This document shows positions 43,573-51,357 of a stretch of 64,000 bases of DNA, piece after piece. The notes under the pieces were generated by a model. The model saw nothing but the letters and a program-made list of their open reading frames with translations, was not told the origin of the DNA and did no database searches. The position numbers and the translations under genes were made by a program. This stretch comes from Salinisphaera sp. Q1T1-3. GTDB lineage: Bacteria; Pseudomonadota; Gammaproteobacteria; Nevskiales; Salinisphaeraceae. Positions within the stretch are counted from its first letter, which is position 1, and each line of letters opens with the position of its first letter. Location: assembly GCF_003602005.1 (NCBI RefSeq), contig NZ_QZWD01000002.1, positions 248,001-312,000 of the forward strand, read 5' to 3'.

Positions 43573-44220
43573 ATGCTTTCTCATCGCAAACGCGAACGTT
43601 GTGTCGCGATTTCCTTGACTGCACTGGCCGGCTATGTGGATGCGCTTGGTTTCATATGGCTGGGCGGATACTTCATCGCGTTCATGAGCGGCAACACGAC
43701 GCGATTGGGTGTTGGCACGGTGAGCCCGGCCTCGGATGCCGGCATTCCGCTGGCCCTGATTCTGCTGTTCGTCCTGGGTGTCATGTGTGGCTCACTCATC
43801 AACCGTCGGGTCGGGCGCCACCGACGCGTCGTCATCATGGGCGGCGTGACAGGCCTGCTGCTGCTGGCCGCATGTTGCCAGAGCCTGGATCATCATATCC
43901 CGGCCGTCATCTGCATGGCCGTGGCCATGGGGCTCGAGAACACCGTGTTCGAGCGTAACGGTGAGGTCAGTCTGGGCGTGACCTACATGACCGGTACTCT
44001 GGTCAAACTCGGCCAGCGGCTGACGGCGCTGGTGCTGGGCGAGGATCGGTGGGGCTGGTTCTGGTATTTCCTGCTGTGGTGCGCGCTGCTGTTCGGCACC
44101 GTGCTCGGCAGTATCCTGTATCTGCATCTGGGCCTGGCTAGCCTGTGGCCGGCCTCATTGTTCGCCGCCATGGTGACCGTCGCGGTCGCCCGCTATGTCG
44201 CGCCGCCGCCGACGGCCTGA
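43573..44220 (+). CDS. DUF1275 (YoaK-type) membrane protein
   Basis: 215 residues with about six membrane segments. Family features: TALAGYVDALGFIWLGGYFIAFMSGNTTRLG at the N-terminus (split here across the first two helices: GYVDALGF and FMSGNTTRLG), then AMGLENTVFERNGEV and VTYMTGTLVKLGQRL. Function unknown; some members associate with stress tolerance. Start ATG 43573; an in-frame ATG at 43555 adds six residues. Confidence 0.85.
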   Translation: MLSHRKRERCVAISLTALAGYVDALGFIWLGGYFIAFMSGNTTRLGVGTVSPASDAGIPLALILLFVLGVMCGSLINRRVGRHRRVVIMGGVTGLLLLAACCQSLDHHIPAVICMAVAMGLENTVFERNGEVSLGVTYMTGTLVKLGQRLTALVLGEDRWGWFWYFLLWCALLFGTVLGSILYLHLGLASLWPASLFAAMVTVAVARYVAPPPTA

Positions 44221-44523
44221 AGTCGACTCGTCGCCGGTAGCGGTTCCGACCGCGGCGGCCGGCCACCGTGAAGCACTGACGATGCGCCACGGGCCTGATC
44301 GATGTCGGCGACCCGGGCCTCGTTTCCGGGGCGGAAGATGCCGATTGTCGATTCGGGGGCGATGCCCATCGAAGCACAAGACACGGGGACTCGAAGATAC
44401 CTGGCCGCGATGCCCGTCGCTTACGATCGGCAACGCGGCGCCGGCCAGCGTCTTCGTTCGTGCCGCATTCATTCGCGCGTGTCTATAGTCAACGAAAACA
44501 TGTTGATGCTCTTCGGAAAGATC

Positions 44524-45024
44524 ATGTCGTATCCGCGTTTTGTCAGCGTTTTATCGATTGCCGCCGCGGGTTGTCTCGCGGCGGGTTGTGCGACCAGTCG
44601 GTCGGCAGACTCGTCGCATGCCGGGGCACCGGACGATGCCACCCAGGCGATGTTTGATTATCTGTTCGCGAACAGCGCATCGTCGGATTCGGTGGCGACG
44701 AAAGCGACGTACTGTGTGGGGCTCGGGACGCGGCCGGATCTGGCTGATCCGTCGCCGGCCCTGGTCAACGCGCTTGCCAGCGAAGCGCGGACAACCGTGG
44801 TGCCGGCGTCACAGTGTCAGGCCGGAACGCAGGCCACGGACGCGGCCGGCCAGCCGGCGATGATCTTTCATGTCGATCCGGTCTCGCAGTCCGGTGGCAA
44901 TGCCTACGAGTATCGTGCCGGCTATTACGAAGGCAATCTCGGCGGCGGCACGGGGCATTACCGGGTCGAATTCAGCCACGGGGCCTGGCATGTCTCGCCG
45001 ATCGGTGCGCCGGTCATGTCGTGA
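44524..45024 (+). CDS. Putative lipoprotein, unknown function
   Basis: 166 residues from ATG 44524 (SD GGAAAG 6 bp upstream). The N-terminus MSYPRFVSVLSIAAAGCLAAG followed by C gives a lipobox (LAAGC) at about residue 22. The body has 'TYCVGLGTRPDLADPSPALV', a Cys pair, and a C-terminal 'NAYEYRAGYYEGNLGGGTG' beta region. No family recognised. Upstream ATGs at 44500 and 44506 lack an SD. The 300 bp before it contain no gene. Confidence 0.65.
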   Translation: MSYPRFVSVLSIAAAGCLAAGCATSRSADSSHAGAPDDATQAMFDYLFANSASSDSVATKATYCVGLGTRPDLADPSPALVNALASEARTTVVPASQCQAGTQATDAAGQPAMIFHVDPVSQSGGNAYEYRAGYYEGNLGGGTGHYRVEFSHGAWHVSPIGAPVMS

Positions 45025-45088
45025 CCCCGCGACCGTGTCAAGAACCCGCGTCAGGGCGTATCGTGACGTGATAGATCGCCAGCGGGGC

Positions 45089-45214
45089 AACCCGAAGGGA
45101 CAAGCGCTGTTGTGCGGCGATACAGCGTTCCAGCAGGCTGGCGCAGAATGAGCTACGCCTCGTCTTGCCGCAGAACAGCGCTTGGCGCGGACTCGCGCGA
45201 AACATCAACAGACC
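45089..45214 (-). repeat. Repeat 'B', truncated copy 2
   Basis: Contains one hairpin and one end of the B family: CCCGAAGGGACAAGCGCTGTT, the GCGTTCCAGCAGGCTGGCG stem, TCTTGCCGCAGAACAGCGCTT, and the terminal CGAAACATCAACAGAC followed by CTAG (45215-45218). The other half and its end are missing. The CTAG contains the stop of the ABC ATPase gene. Confidence 0.75.
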
Positions 45215-46012
45215 CTAGGAAAAAGCGTCCGGCGCCCGTGGTTTGACGGCGGGTACAACGATCGGCGCGCCGTCGCGGGGCGCGTTTATCACATCCGCTT
45301 CGATCCCGTAGAGCGCCTGCGCCAACGCCGGTGTGACCACCGCGCCCGGCTTGCCGCTGGCATGAATGCGGCCACGGCGCATCGCCACCAGCCGATGCGC
45401 ATAGCGCACTGCAAGGTTCAGATCGTGCATCACCATGATCACCGTGCGGCCGGCGGCGGCACTGTCGCGTATGCAGCCCAAGACGTCCATCGCGTGCCCC
45501 GGGTCGAGCATGCTGGTGGGCTCGTCCAGCAACAGGACGGATGTGTTTTGGGCCAGCGCGGTGGCAAGCCAGGCCCGTTGTCGCTGGCCGCCGGACAGCT
45601 CGGCGAGACGGCGCGCCGCCAGTGCGGTCATGCCGGTCTCTGCCAAGGCTTGCTGCACGGCTTGTTCGTCCGCTGTCGACCATTGATGAAACAACCCCTG
45701 ATGCGGGTGCCGCCCGAAACGCACCAAACCGGCGACGCTGAGGTCGTCCGGGGCTTCAGGGGCCTGCGCCATCAGTGCGATGCGGCGCGCGACATCGCGC
45801 GGGCGACGTGTCCATACATCGACATCGTCAAGCAGCACGCGACCGGCCGTCGGGCGATGTAACCGGGCGATCGCATGCAGCAACGTCGACTTGCCGCAGC
45901 CGTTCGGTCCGACCAGGGCGACGATCTCGCCGGCCGCCACCTGCAACTCGACGTTATCCACGGCCGTGTGCGCGCCGTATTCGACCGTCAGATTCTCGAC
46001 TTGCAACGTCAT
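45215..46012 (-). CDS. Ferric-siderophore ABC transporter ATPase
   Basis: 265 residues. Walker A VGPNGCGKSTLLHAI, ABC signature LSGGQRQRAWLATAL, Walker B TSVLLLDEPTSML, switch HDLNLAVRYAHR: the FecE/FepC/FhuC type. Start ATG 46012 overlaps the permease stop (ATGA). It is the last gene of a six-gene operon (esterase, reductase, binding protein, two permeases, ATPase). The TAG stop coincides with the end of a truncated repeat B. Confidence 0.92.
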   Translation of the reverse strand: MTLQVENLTVEYGAHTAVDNVELQVAAGEIVALVGPNGCGKSTLLHAIARLHRPTAGRVLLDDVDVWTRRPRDVARRIALMAQAPEAPDDLSVAGLVRFGRHPHQGLFHQWSTADEQAVQQALAETGMTALAARRLAELSGGQRQRAWLATALAQNTSVLLLDEPTSMLDPGHAMDVLGCIRDSAAAGRTVIMVMHDLNLAVRYAHRLVAMRRGRIHASGKPGAVVTPALAQALYGIEADVINAPRDGAPIVVPAVKPRAPDAFS

Positions 46013-47055
46013 CAGCCGATCTCGCCCGTTCTTCGATACAACAACCACAACACGAATAGCCCGCCGAACACGCTTGTCAGCGCGCCGGCCGCGATTTCAT
46101 TGGGCGCGGCAATCACGCGGGCCAGCGTGTCGGCCACGAGCACGATCAATGCGCCGATGAGTGCGGCCACGAGCACCGGCACGCGACCGGGCCCGACCAG
46201 ATGCGAGGCCGCCACCGGCGAGGCCAGAGCGACAAAGCCAACCGGACCGCCGACCGGGCCGGCGATGCCGACAGCCAGGCCCGACAGCAATGCGGCCACC
46301 GTCAGCGCCAGCCATTGATCGCGTTGCACGTCCGCGCCGAGCGCGCGGGCTGTCGTCAGGTCGAAGCCGAGAAGAACCAGTCGCCTGCCGAGTGCAACCG
46401 CGACCGCAAGCGCCAGCGTGACCGGGATGACGGCGATCCGCAGGCGTGAGAAATCAGCGCCCAGCAGACTCCCCAGACTCCAGTTGTAGACGGCCGTCGC
46501 GTGATTGACGGCCAGCACGGACATGCCCATGTCGACGATCGAGCGCAGCAGAATCGACAACGCGATCCCGATCATCAGCACCCGGAAACCGCGCATTCCG
46601 ATCCCGCCGGACAGGCCCACGAGCACAATCGCAGCCGCGAGGGCACCGATCGGCGCGATCCACCATGGACCGAGCCCGCTGCCGGGCACGCAGAAAACCC
46701 AGACCATGACCGCCAGCGTCGCCCCTTCGTTGATGCCGAGAATGGCCGGCGTGGCCAGCCGGTTGCGGGCGACGGTCTGGATCAGACAACCGGCTGCCCC
46801 GAGCGCGGCGCCGATGACGAGCGCATCGCAGACACGTGGCAGGCGCAGCCCACGTACGAGAAACACGCGGCCACCGTCGCCGGAACCGAACAGAGCGGCC
46901 AGCGCCGTGCGAGGCGACAGACCGCCCGGCCCGGTGGCCAGACACAACGGGATCGCGGCGATGATCGTGACGACGAGCGCCAGGCCAGTCAGGCGGGCGC
47001 GCACCTGGCCGGCCTCGCGAACGTGTGCCGCGCGACGTATCGGCTGCCTCGTCAA
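46012..47055 (-). CDS. Ferric-siderophore ABC permease (FecCD), second subunit
   Basis: 347 residues, about nine membrane segments. FecCD motifs: 'LRLPRVCDALVIGAALGAAGCLIQ', RNRLATPAILGINEGATLAV, LGADVQRDQWLALTVAALL, and GFVALASPVAASHLVGPG near the end. I place the start at a TTG (47055) that overlaps the stop of the first permease as TTGA, matching the coupling used elsewhere in the operon; no ATG or GTG lies nearby and the longer frame is shadow. Confidence 0.88.
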   Translation of the reverse strand: MTRQPIRRAAHVREAGQVRARLTGLALVVTIIAAIPLCLATGPGGLSPRTALAALFGSGDGGRVFLVRGLRLPRVCDALVIGAALGAAGCLIQTVARNRLATPAILGINEGATLAVMVWVFCVPGSGLGPWWIAPIGALAAAIVLVGLSGGIGMRGFRVLMIGIALSILLRSIVDMGMSVLAVNHATAVYNWSLGSLLGADFSRLRIAVIPVTLALAVAVALGRRLVLLGFDLTTARALGADVQRDQWLALTVAALLSGLAVGIAGPVGGPVGFVALASPVAASHLVGPGRVPVLVAALIGALIVLVADTLARVIAAPNEIAAGALTSVFGGLFVLWLLYRRTGEIG

Positions 47056-48095
47056 AACCCGCTCCCAGTGGTCGAACACGGCCGGGATCGACGACCGCGT
47101 ACGATGGCGATCATCGCGGGCGCGCCGAGCAGGGCGACGACCGCACTCACCGGCGCCTCGTAGGGCGCCAGGATGCGGCGGGCGATGATATCGGCGAGCA
47201 GCACGAGCCCGGCGCCGGCCAGAATCGAGGCGCTGACTTCCGCGATCGGGCGCCGGCCGATCAGCCACCGGGCGACGTGCGGCGCCAGCAGACCGATGAA
47301 CGCGATCGGGCCGGCCAGGGCCACGGCCGAGGCGCTGGCCAGCGCCACGACGCCGACCACGGCAAGACGAATCCACGCTGGGCGATGGCCCAACGCGCGG
47401 GCTGCGCGATCGCCCAGCGTCAACGCCGAGAGCGGCCGCGCCAGCATCACACCGCCCGCGAGAGCCCCGATCAGGCCCGGGAGCACGCTGGCCATCATCG
47501 ACGGGCTGGCACCGACCAGCGCCCCCTGAATCCAGAAGCGATACTCATCGAAGGCGAGCTGGTGCGTGGTCAACATGACGGCCGTCACTCCGTACAGGCT
47601 CGCCCCGATCGCGGCCCCCGCCAGAATCAGGCGCAGCGGGGTGACCGTGCCGCCCAGATGGGCCAGCAGCAGCACCAGCGCACACGCGCTCGCCGCGCCA
47701 AGAAAGGCCGCGCTCAGATAGCCGGCGCCGCTGTTCAGCCCGAACAGACTGATTCCGAGGACGACTGCCGTGGCCGCACCGGCGTTGATGCCGAGAATCC
47801 CCGGCTCGGCGAGCGGATTGCGCGTCGCGGTCTGCAGCAACCATCCGGCCAGGCCCAGAGCCCCGCCGACCAGCAGGCCGGCTGTTGCCCGGGGCAGACG
47901 CAGTGTGGTCACGATGCGCGCGATATCCGCCGCAGTGTCGGGCGGCGCCCGGCCGGTCAGGTAGGCCAGGCTCGCGCGCAGGCCGTAGTCGCCGCCGCCG
48001 ACTGTCAGTGAAACCATGAAGACCAGGCCGACAAACGCCGCCAACAGGACCAGCGCGCCGGGGATCGATGTGTCTGCTCGGGGCCGGTGCCTCAC
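47052..48095 (-). CDS. Ferric-siderophore ABC permease (FecCD), first subunit
   Basis: 347 residues, about nine membrane segments. Features: 'LRLPRATAGLLVGGALGLAGWLLQ', RNPLAEPGILGINAGAATAV, 'LILAGAAIGASLYGVTAV', 'YRFWIQGALVGAS' and GPIAFIGLLAPHVARWLIG. It forms the membrane channel with the following permease. Its start overlaps the end of the binding-protein gene, and its stop overlaps the second permease. Confidence 0.92.
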   Translation of the reverse strand: MRHRPRADTSIPGALVLLAAFVGLVFMVSLTVGGGDYGLRASLAYLTGRAPPDTAADIARIVTTLRLPRATAGLLVGGALGLAGWLLQTATRNPLAEPGILGINAGAATAVVLGISLFGLNSGAGYLSAAFLGAASACALVLLLAHLGGTVTPLRLILAGAAIGASLYGVTAVMLTTHQLAFDEYRFWIQGALVGASPSMMASVLPGLIGALAGGVMLARPLSALTLGDRAARALGHRPAWIRLAVVGVVALASASAVALAGPIAFIGLLAPHVARWLIGRRPIAEVSASILAGAGLVLLADIIARRILAPYEAPVSAVVALLGAPAMIAIVRGRRSRPCSTTGSGF

Positions 48096-49021
48096 GATCC
48101 GAGGATCGTGCGTTGCAGGGTATCCAGAATTGCCAGCGCGGCCAGCGGACCGCCGCGGCTGGTCCAGAGCGCGCCGTCGACGCCGAAGGCGTGACCGTTC
48201 TCGACCACTGGCAGGGTCCGGAAAGCCGCCGAGCGTCGGGCCTCGGCCAGGGCGGCCTCGGGGGCTGCATCGAGCAGACCGACATAAAGCCAGTCGGCGT
48301 TCAGCCGGCGCATGGCCTCGAGGCTGAGCGGGCGCGTGTGGGCGCTGCCGGGCTGTTGCTGGCTGGGCGGGCGCGACAGCCCGACATCGGCGAGCACCTG
48401 GCTGGCGAAGGCATCGCGCTGCATGGTCATGGGGCCGCGCGGATTCCAGCGAACGATGCTGACTGTCTCGCCCGCGCGATCGCCGAGCTCCGCACGCAGC
48501 GCGGCTACCCGGTCTTGGTAGCGCTGCATGAAACGATGCAGTCGGTCGGGCCGACCCAGTGCCGCAGCCACCCGTTCCAGGCTCTGTTTCCAGTCGTCGT
48601 CATGGGTCGAGGTGACGACCGTAGGAGCGATGCGCCGCAGTTGGGCGATGAGTCGTGCATCGGTGAAGCCGCCGGCCAGGATAAGGTCCGGCCCGGCTTC
48701 GATGACCCGGCCCATCGCAGGTTGCAGGAACTGCCCGAGACTCGGGATCTGTTCGGCGGCCGGGCCGAGATAGCGTGGGGCCCCGGACATGCCCCGTCCG
48801 TCGAGCCGACCGACGGGGGTGACCTCAAGCGCGAGTGCGGCCCCGAGATCGCGTTCGCCGAGCGCGAGCACGCGTTGCGGCTGCTCGGGCACGTCGACCT
48901 GTGTCCCCGTGGCATCGACGATCTCGCGTGCGGTGGCCGGGCCGGCCAGGCACAGGAGCAAGAGGCCGAAGACAAGCGTCGGCGCATGCGGCGCCCAGCG
49001 ATCAATCCACATCGAAGGCAT
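48092..49021 (-). CDS. Ferric-siderophore periplasmic binding protein
   Basis: 309 residues with a signal peptide (LVFGLLLLCLAGPATA). FepB/FecB/FhuD-type fold: EIVDATGTQVDVPEQPQRVL, 'GRVIEAGPDLILAGGFTDA' and 'LNADWLYVGLLDAAPEAALA', 'HAFGVDGALWTSRGGPLAAL' near the end. It delivers the iron complex to the two FecCD permeases. The start overlaps the reductase stop by about 20 bp; an in-frame ATG at 49012 is possible. Confidence 0.9.
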   Translation of the reverse strand: MPSMWIDRWAPHAPTLVFGLLLLCLAGPATAREIVDATGTQVDVPEQPQRVLALGERDLGAALALEVTPVGRLDGRGMSGAPRYLGPAAEQIPSLGQFLQPAMGRVIEAGPDLILAGGFTDARLIAQLRRIAPTVVTSTHDDDWKQSLERVAAALGRPDRLHRFMQRYQDRVAALRAELGDRAGETVSIVRWNPRGPMTMQRDAFASQVLADVGLSRPPSQQQPGSAHTRPLSLEAMRRLNADWLYVGLLDAAPEAALAEARRSAAFRTLPVVENGHAFGVDGALWTSRGGPLAALAILDTLQRTILGS

Positions 49022-49820
49022 CCATCACCTGATGACGCTCGGCATGATAGCGCTCCTCGGTGAGTTGCGATTTCCAGTACGGTACCGCATACATGGCCTC
49101 GCGCGGCCAGCCGCGATCCCGCAGCATCCGGCGCAATGCGATGACGGTCGCGTTTTCCCCGGCCACCCAGGCAAAGCCGTGTTCGGGGGCCGGCGCCTGC
49201 GCGATGATCTGCGCGCACCAGGCGTGATCGACCCGGCCGTCGGCCGGCCCATAACGCCAGTGCAGGCTAATACCCGGCGCTACGTGCGGCAGTCGAGCCG
49301 CGTCGTCTTCGTCCGGCACATGGATGAAGACATCGCCCCGGGCTGTATCGGGCAGGCCGGCAAGCAGGGCTTCGATCGCCGGCAGCGCCGAGAGATCCCC
49401 GACCAACAGATAATACGGCGCCGCTGCCAGCATGGGCATCGGCCCGCCCGGGCCGGCCAGTCCCACGGTCGCACCGCTCGTGGCGGTCGCCGCCCAAGCG
49501 GCAGCCGGGCCGTCGTCGGCGTGCATCACAAAATCCACGCTCAGGCGGCAACGTGCCGGGTCGACGTGACGGACCGAATAGGTGCGCACGATCGGGCGCG
49601 GCCGATCCGTGGGCCAGACAGGACCGTCCGCGGTGACGATCGGCAGCGCCGGTTGCGTCTCTCCGGCGGGAGCGAAGAACAGCTTGATGTGGGCCCCGGG
49701 GCGGTCGAGCGGGAAATCGGCGAGTGATGCGCCGGCCAGCACGATTCGCCGGCGATGGGCCGACACGGCCTGATTGTCGGCGACCTGCAACAGGGCCGGT
49801 GGACGACGGGCGACGCTCAT
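49002..49820 (-). CDS. Siderophore-interacting FAD reductase (SIP/ViuB family)
   Basis: 272 residues from ATG 49820. FAD-binding region RPIVRTYSVRHVDPARCRLS (RxYT/S motif) and 'GPAAAWAATATSGATVGLAG', then the NAD(P)-binding half with YYLLVGDLSALPAIEALLA and 'FAWVAGENATVIALRRMLRD', ending GWPREAMYAVPYWKSQLTEE. It reduces ferric siderophore in the cytoplasm to release iron. ATGA overlap with the esterase gene upstream. Confidence 0.92.
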   Translation of the reverse strand: MSVARRPPALLQVADNQAVSAHRRRIVLAGASLADFPLDRPGAHIKLFFAPAGETQPALPIVTADGPVWPTDRPRPIVRTYSVRHVDPARCRLSVDFVMHADDGPAAAWAATATSGATVGLAGPGGPMPMLAAAPYYLLVGDLSALPAIEALLAGLPDTARGDVFIHVPDEDDAARLPHVAPGISLHWRYGPADGRVDHAWCAQIIAQAPAPEHGFAWVAGENATVIALRRMLRDRGWPREAMYAVPYWKSQLTEERYHAERHQVMDAFDVD

Positions 49821-50680
49821 CGGGGGGCTGTCCCGGTCGCGAGCTCGGCCCGTCGCCGGTTGGCAGTCCACTGGCCGAGGCCGAAGCACAGCCCGCGCCG
49901 GAGCGCTTGGCCGTGATCGGCACCGGGTATGAGTTGCGGAATCACTGTCAGATCGGCCCGCGATGCCAGGCGCGCACCAAGCCAGCGGGCGTTATCGACC
50001 ATGCGCCGCTGTCGTTGGCGCAGGGCACGGGCCGGAGCATCCGCGCCCAGCGGCCCGACAGGTTGTTCGGCGGCACCCACGGTTACCAGCACATGGGCGC
50101 GACGCCTGCGTTCGGTCTTCGCGCGAGCATAGGTCGCGATATAGGGCTTGTAGCTGTCGTCGGCCCACCACAGTGCCGGTGAGGCGATCCAGTAATCGGT
50201 GAACACGGCGGGTTTGTCCATGAGCAGCGTCAAGACGGCGAGGGCGCCGAGCGAATGCCCGAAGACCGCCAGACGGGAGGCGTCGATCGCGATCCGGCCG
50301 GCCACATGCTCGAGCACGTCGTCGATCACGAAATCGGCGAAACGCGAGGCCCCGCCGCTACCGGGATAAGCTGGGTCGGCTATTGGCGTGAAATCGTGAT
50401 AGCGCCGCACGATATTGAAATCACGGGTGTTCGGATAGCCGATACCGACCAAGACCACCTGTTCGGACAGTCCGCGCGTGGCAAGCCACTCCCGCGCGAG
50501 TGAGGCCGTGTGATTGCCATCGAAGACGACCAGCGCAGGAAAACCGCCGGCGGGTGCCGGTCCGCGCGGCCGATGTACGGCGATCTCATAACACTGCCCG
50601 GTCGCGGTATCGATGCGATAGGTGGTTTCGAAGGCATCGTCGGCTGCGGCCGTGGCGGCCGGATGAATCACAGAAGACAC
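49817..50680 (-). CDS. Siderophore/enterochelin esterase-like hydrolase
   Basis: 287 residues. PF00756-type esterase: nucleophile RLAVFGHSLGALAVLTLLMD, oxyanion/early strand PALVVFDGNHTASLAREW, and a likely catalytic His in QLIPGADHGQALRRG. IroE/Fes-like enzymes open tri-lactone or other ester siderophores to release iron. I place the start at the GTG of 50678-50680 with SD GAGGAT; the longer ORF to 50914 runs into repeat sequence. First gene of the uptake operon. Confidence 0.85.
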   Translation of the reverse strand: MSSVIHPAATAAADDAFETTYRIDTATGQCYEIAVHRPRGPAPAGGFPALVVFDGNHTASLAREWLATRGLSEQVVLVGIGYPNTRDFNIVRRYHDFTPIADPAYPGSGGASRFADFVIDDVLEHVAGRIAIDASRLAVFGHSLGALAVLTLLMDKPAVFTDYWIASPALWWADDSYKPYIATYARAKTERRRRAHVLVTVGAAEQPVGPLGADAPARALRQRQRRMVDNARWLGARLASRADLTVIPQLIPGADHGQALRRGLCFGLGQWTANRRRAELATGTAPR

Positions 50681-51081
50681 GATACGATCCTCGGGTACGG
50701 CGCCCCGTGCGTCCCGGACGGCGCGCGGGTCGTGCCCGGGCCTGTTGATGTGTCGTTCGAGCGCCGTCCTCGAAGGGGCGCCGTATGCCTGCCACAGCTG
50801 GCACCACGGGCTGTCAACACGAACCGAACCGCCGTGCGGCGGGCCATTTCGTGTGAGAAGAGACGCGCCGGGCTCGGTGTGGCGGTGCGACATGCGAGAA
50901 CGGCAACACCGCATGACGGGATCATGGCCCGCTGTTCGACGGCTATCATCGAGAAATCCGCCGTGCGGTTGGGCGCGTTTTCCTTTCCATTGGGCTCATC
51001 ACTTGATCTTTGCTCGCGTCTTGCACGGGAAATTCTCGGACGCCAGGGTCGCGATTGGGCTTCGTGTGTCACACGCTCTAG
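50681..51081. other. Intergenic region with a lone repeat-B end
   Basis: GGCCTGTTGATGTGTCG starts at 50739 and matches the B inverted end, but no matching second end or hairpin pair is seen before the intact copy at 51082. It looks like a decayed B remnant that also contains the promoter region of the esterase operon. No gene is supported. Confidence 0.45.
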
Positions 51082-51357
51082 GGCCTGTTGATGTGTCGTG
51101 CGAGCGCCGCGTTGGCACCACAAATCATGTCCGGCAAGGCGCGAGTTGCCGATCGTGGCGTGCCACGATCCAGACTCGCAACGCCGCCGGGCGGGATTTG
51201 TGGCCCAACCCTTCGGGACAAGTGCCCCCAAAATCAAAAACACGACGGCAATCCAGCGTTCTAGCACGCTGGCGCAGAATGACACGCTATGCGTGCTATG
51301 CCTCGTCTTGCCGCAAAACAGCACTTGGCGCGGACTCGCACGACACATCAACAGGCC
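51082..51357. mobile_element. Element 'B', intact 276-bp copy with CTAG target repeats
   Basis: Perfect inverted ends at least 23 bp long (GGCCTGTTGATGTGTCGTGC then GAG), flanked on both sides by CTAG (51078-51081 and 51358-51361). First hairpin: CCACAAATC (51118-51126) / GATTTGTGG (51195-51203), 86 bp overall, with GGCAAGGCGCGAG, a central ATCGTGGC-GT-GCCACGAT and GCAACGCCGCC. Second half: AAGTGC (51220-51225) / GCACTT (51321-51326), with inner CCAGCG/CGCTGG. Between them is CCCAACCCTTCGGGAC. No ORF. The downstream TAG stop of the receptor lies in the right CTAG. Confidence 0.85.
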
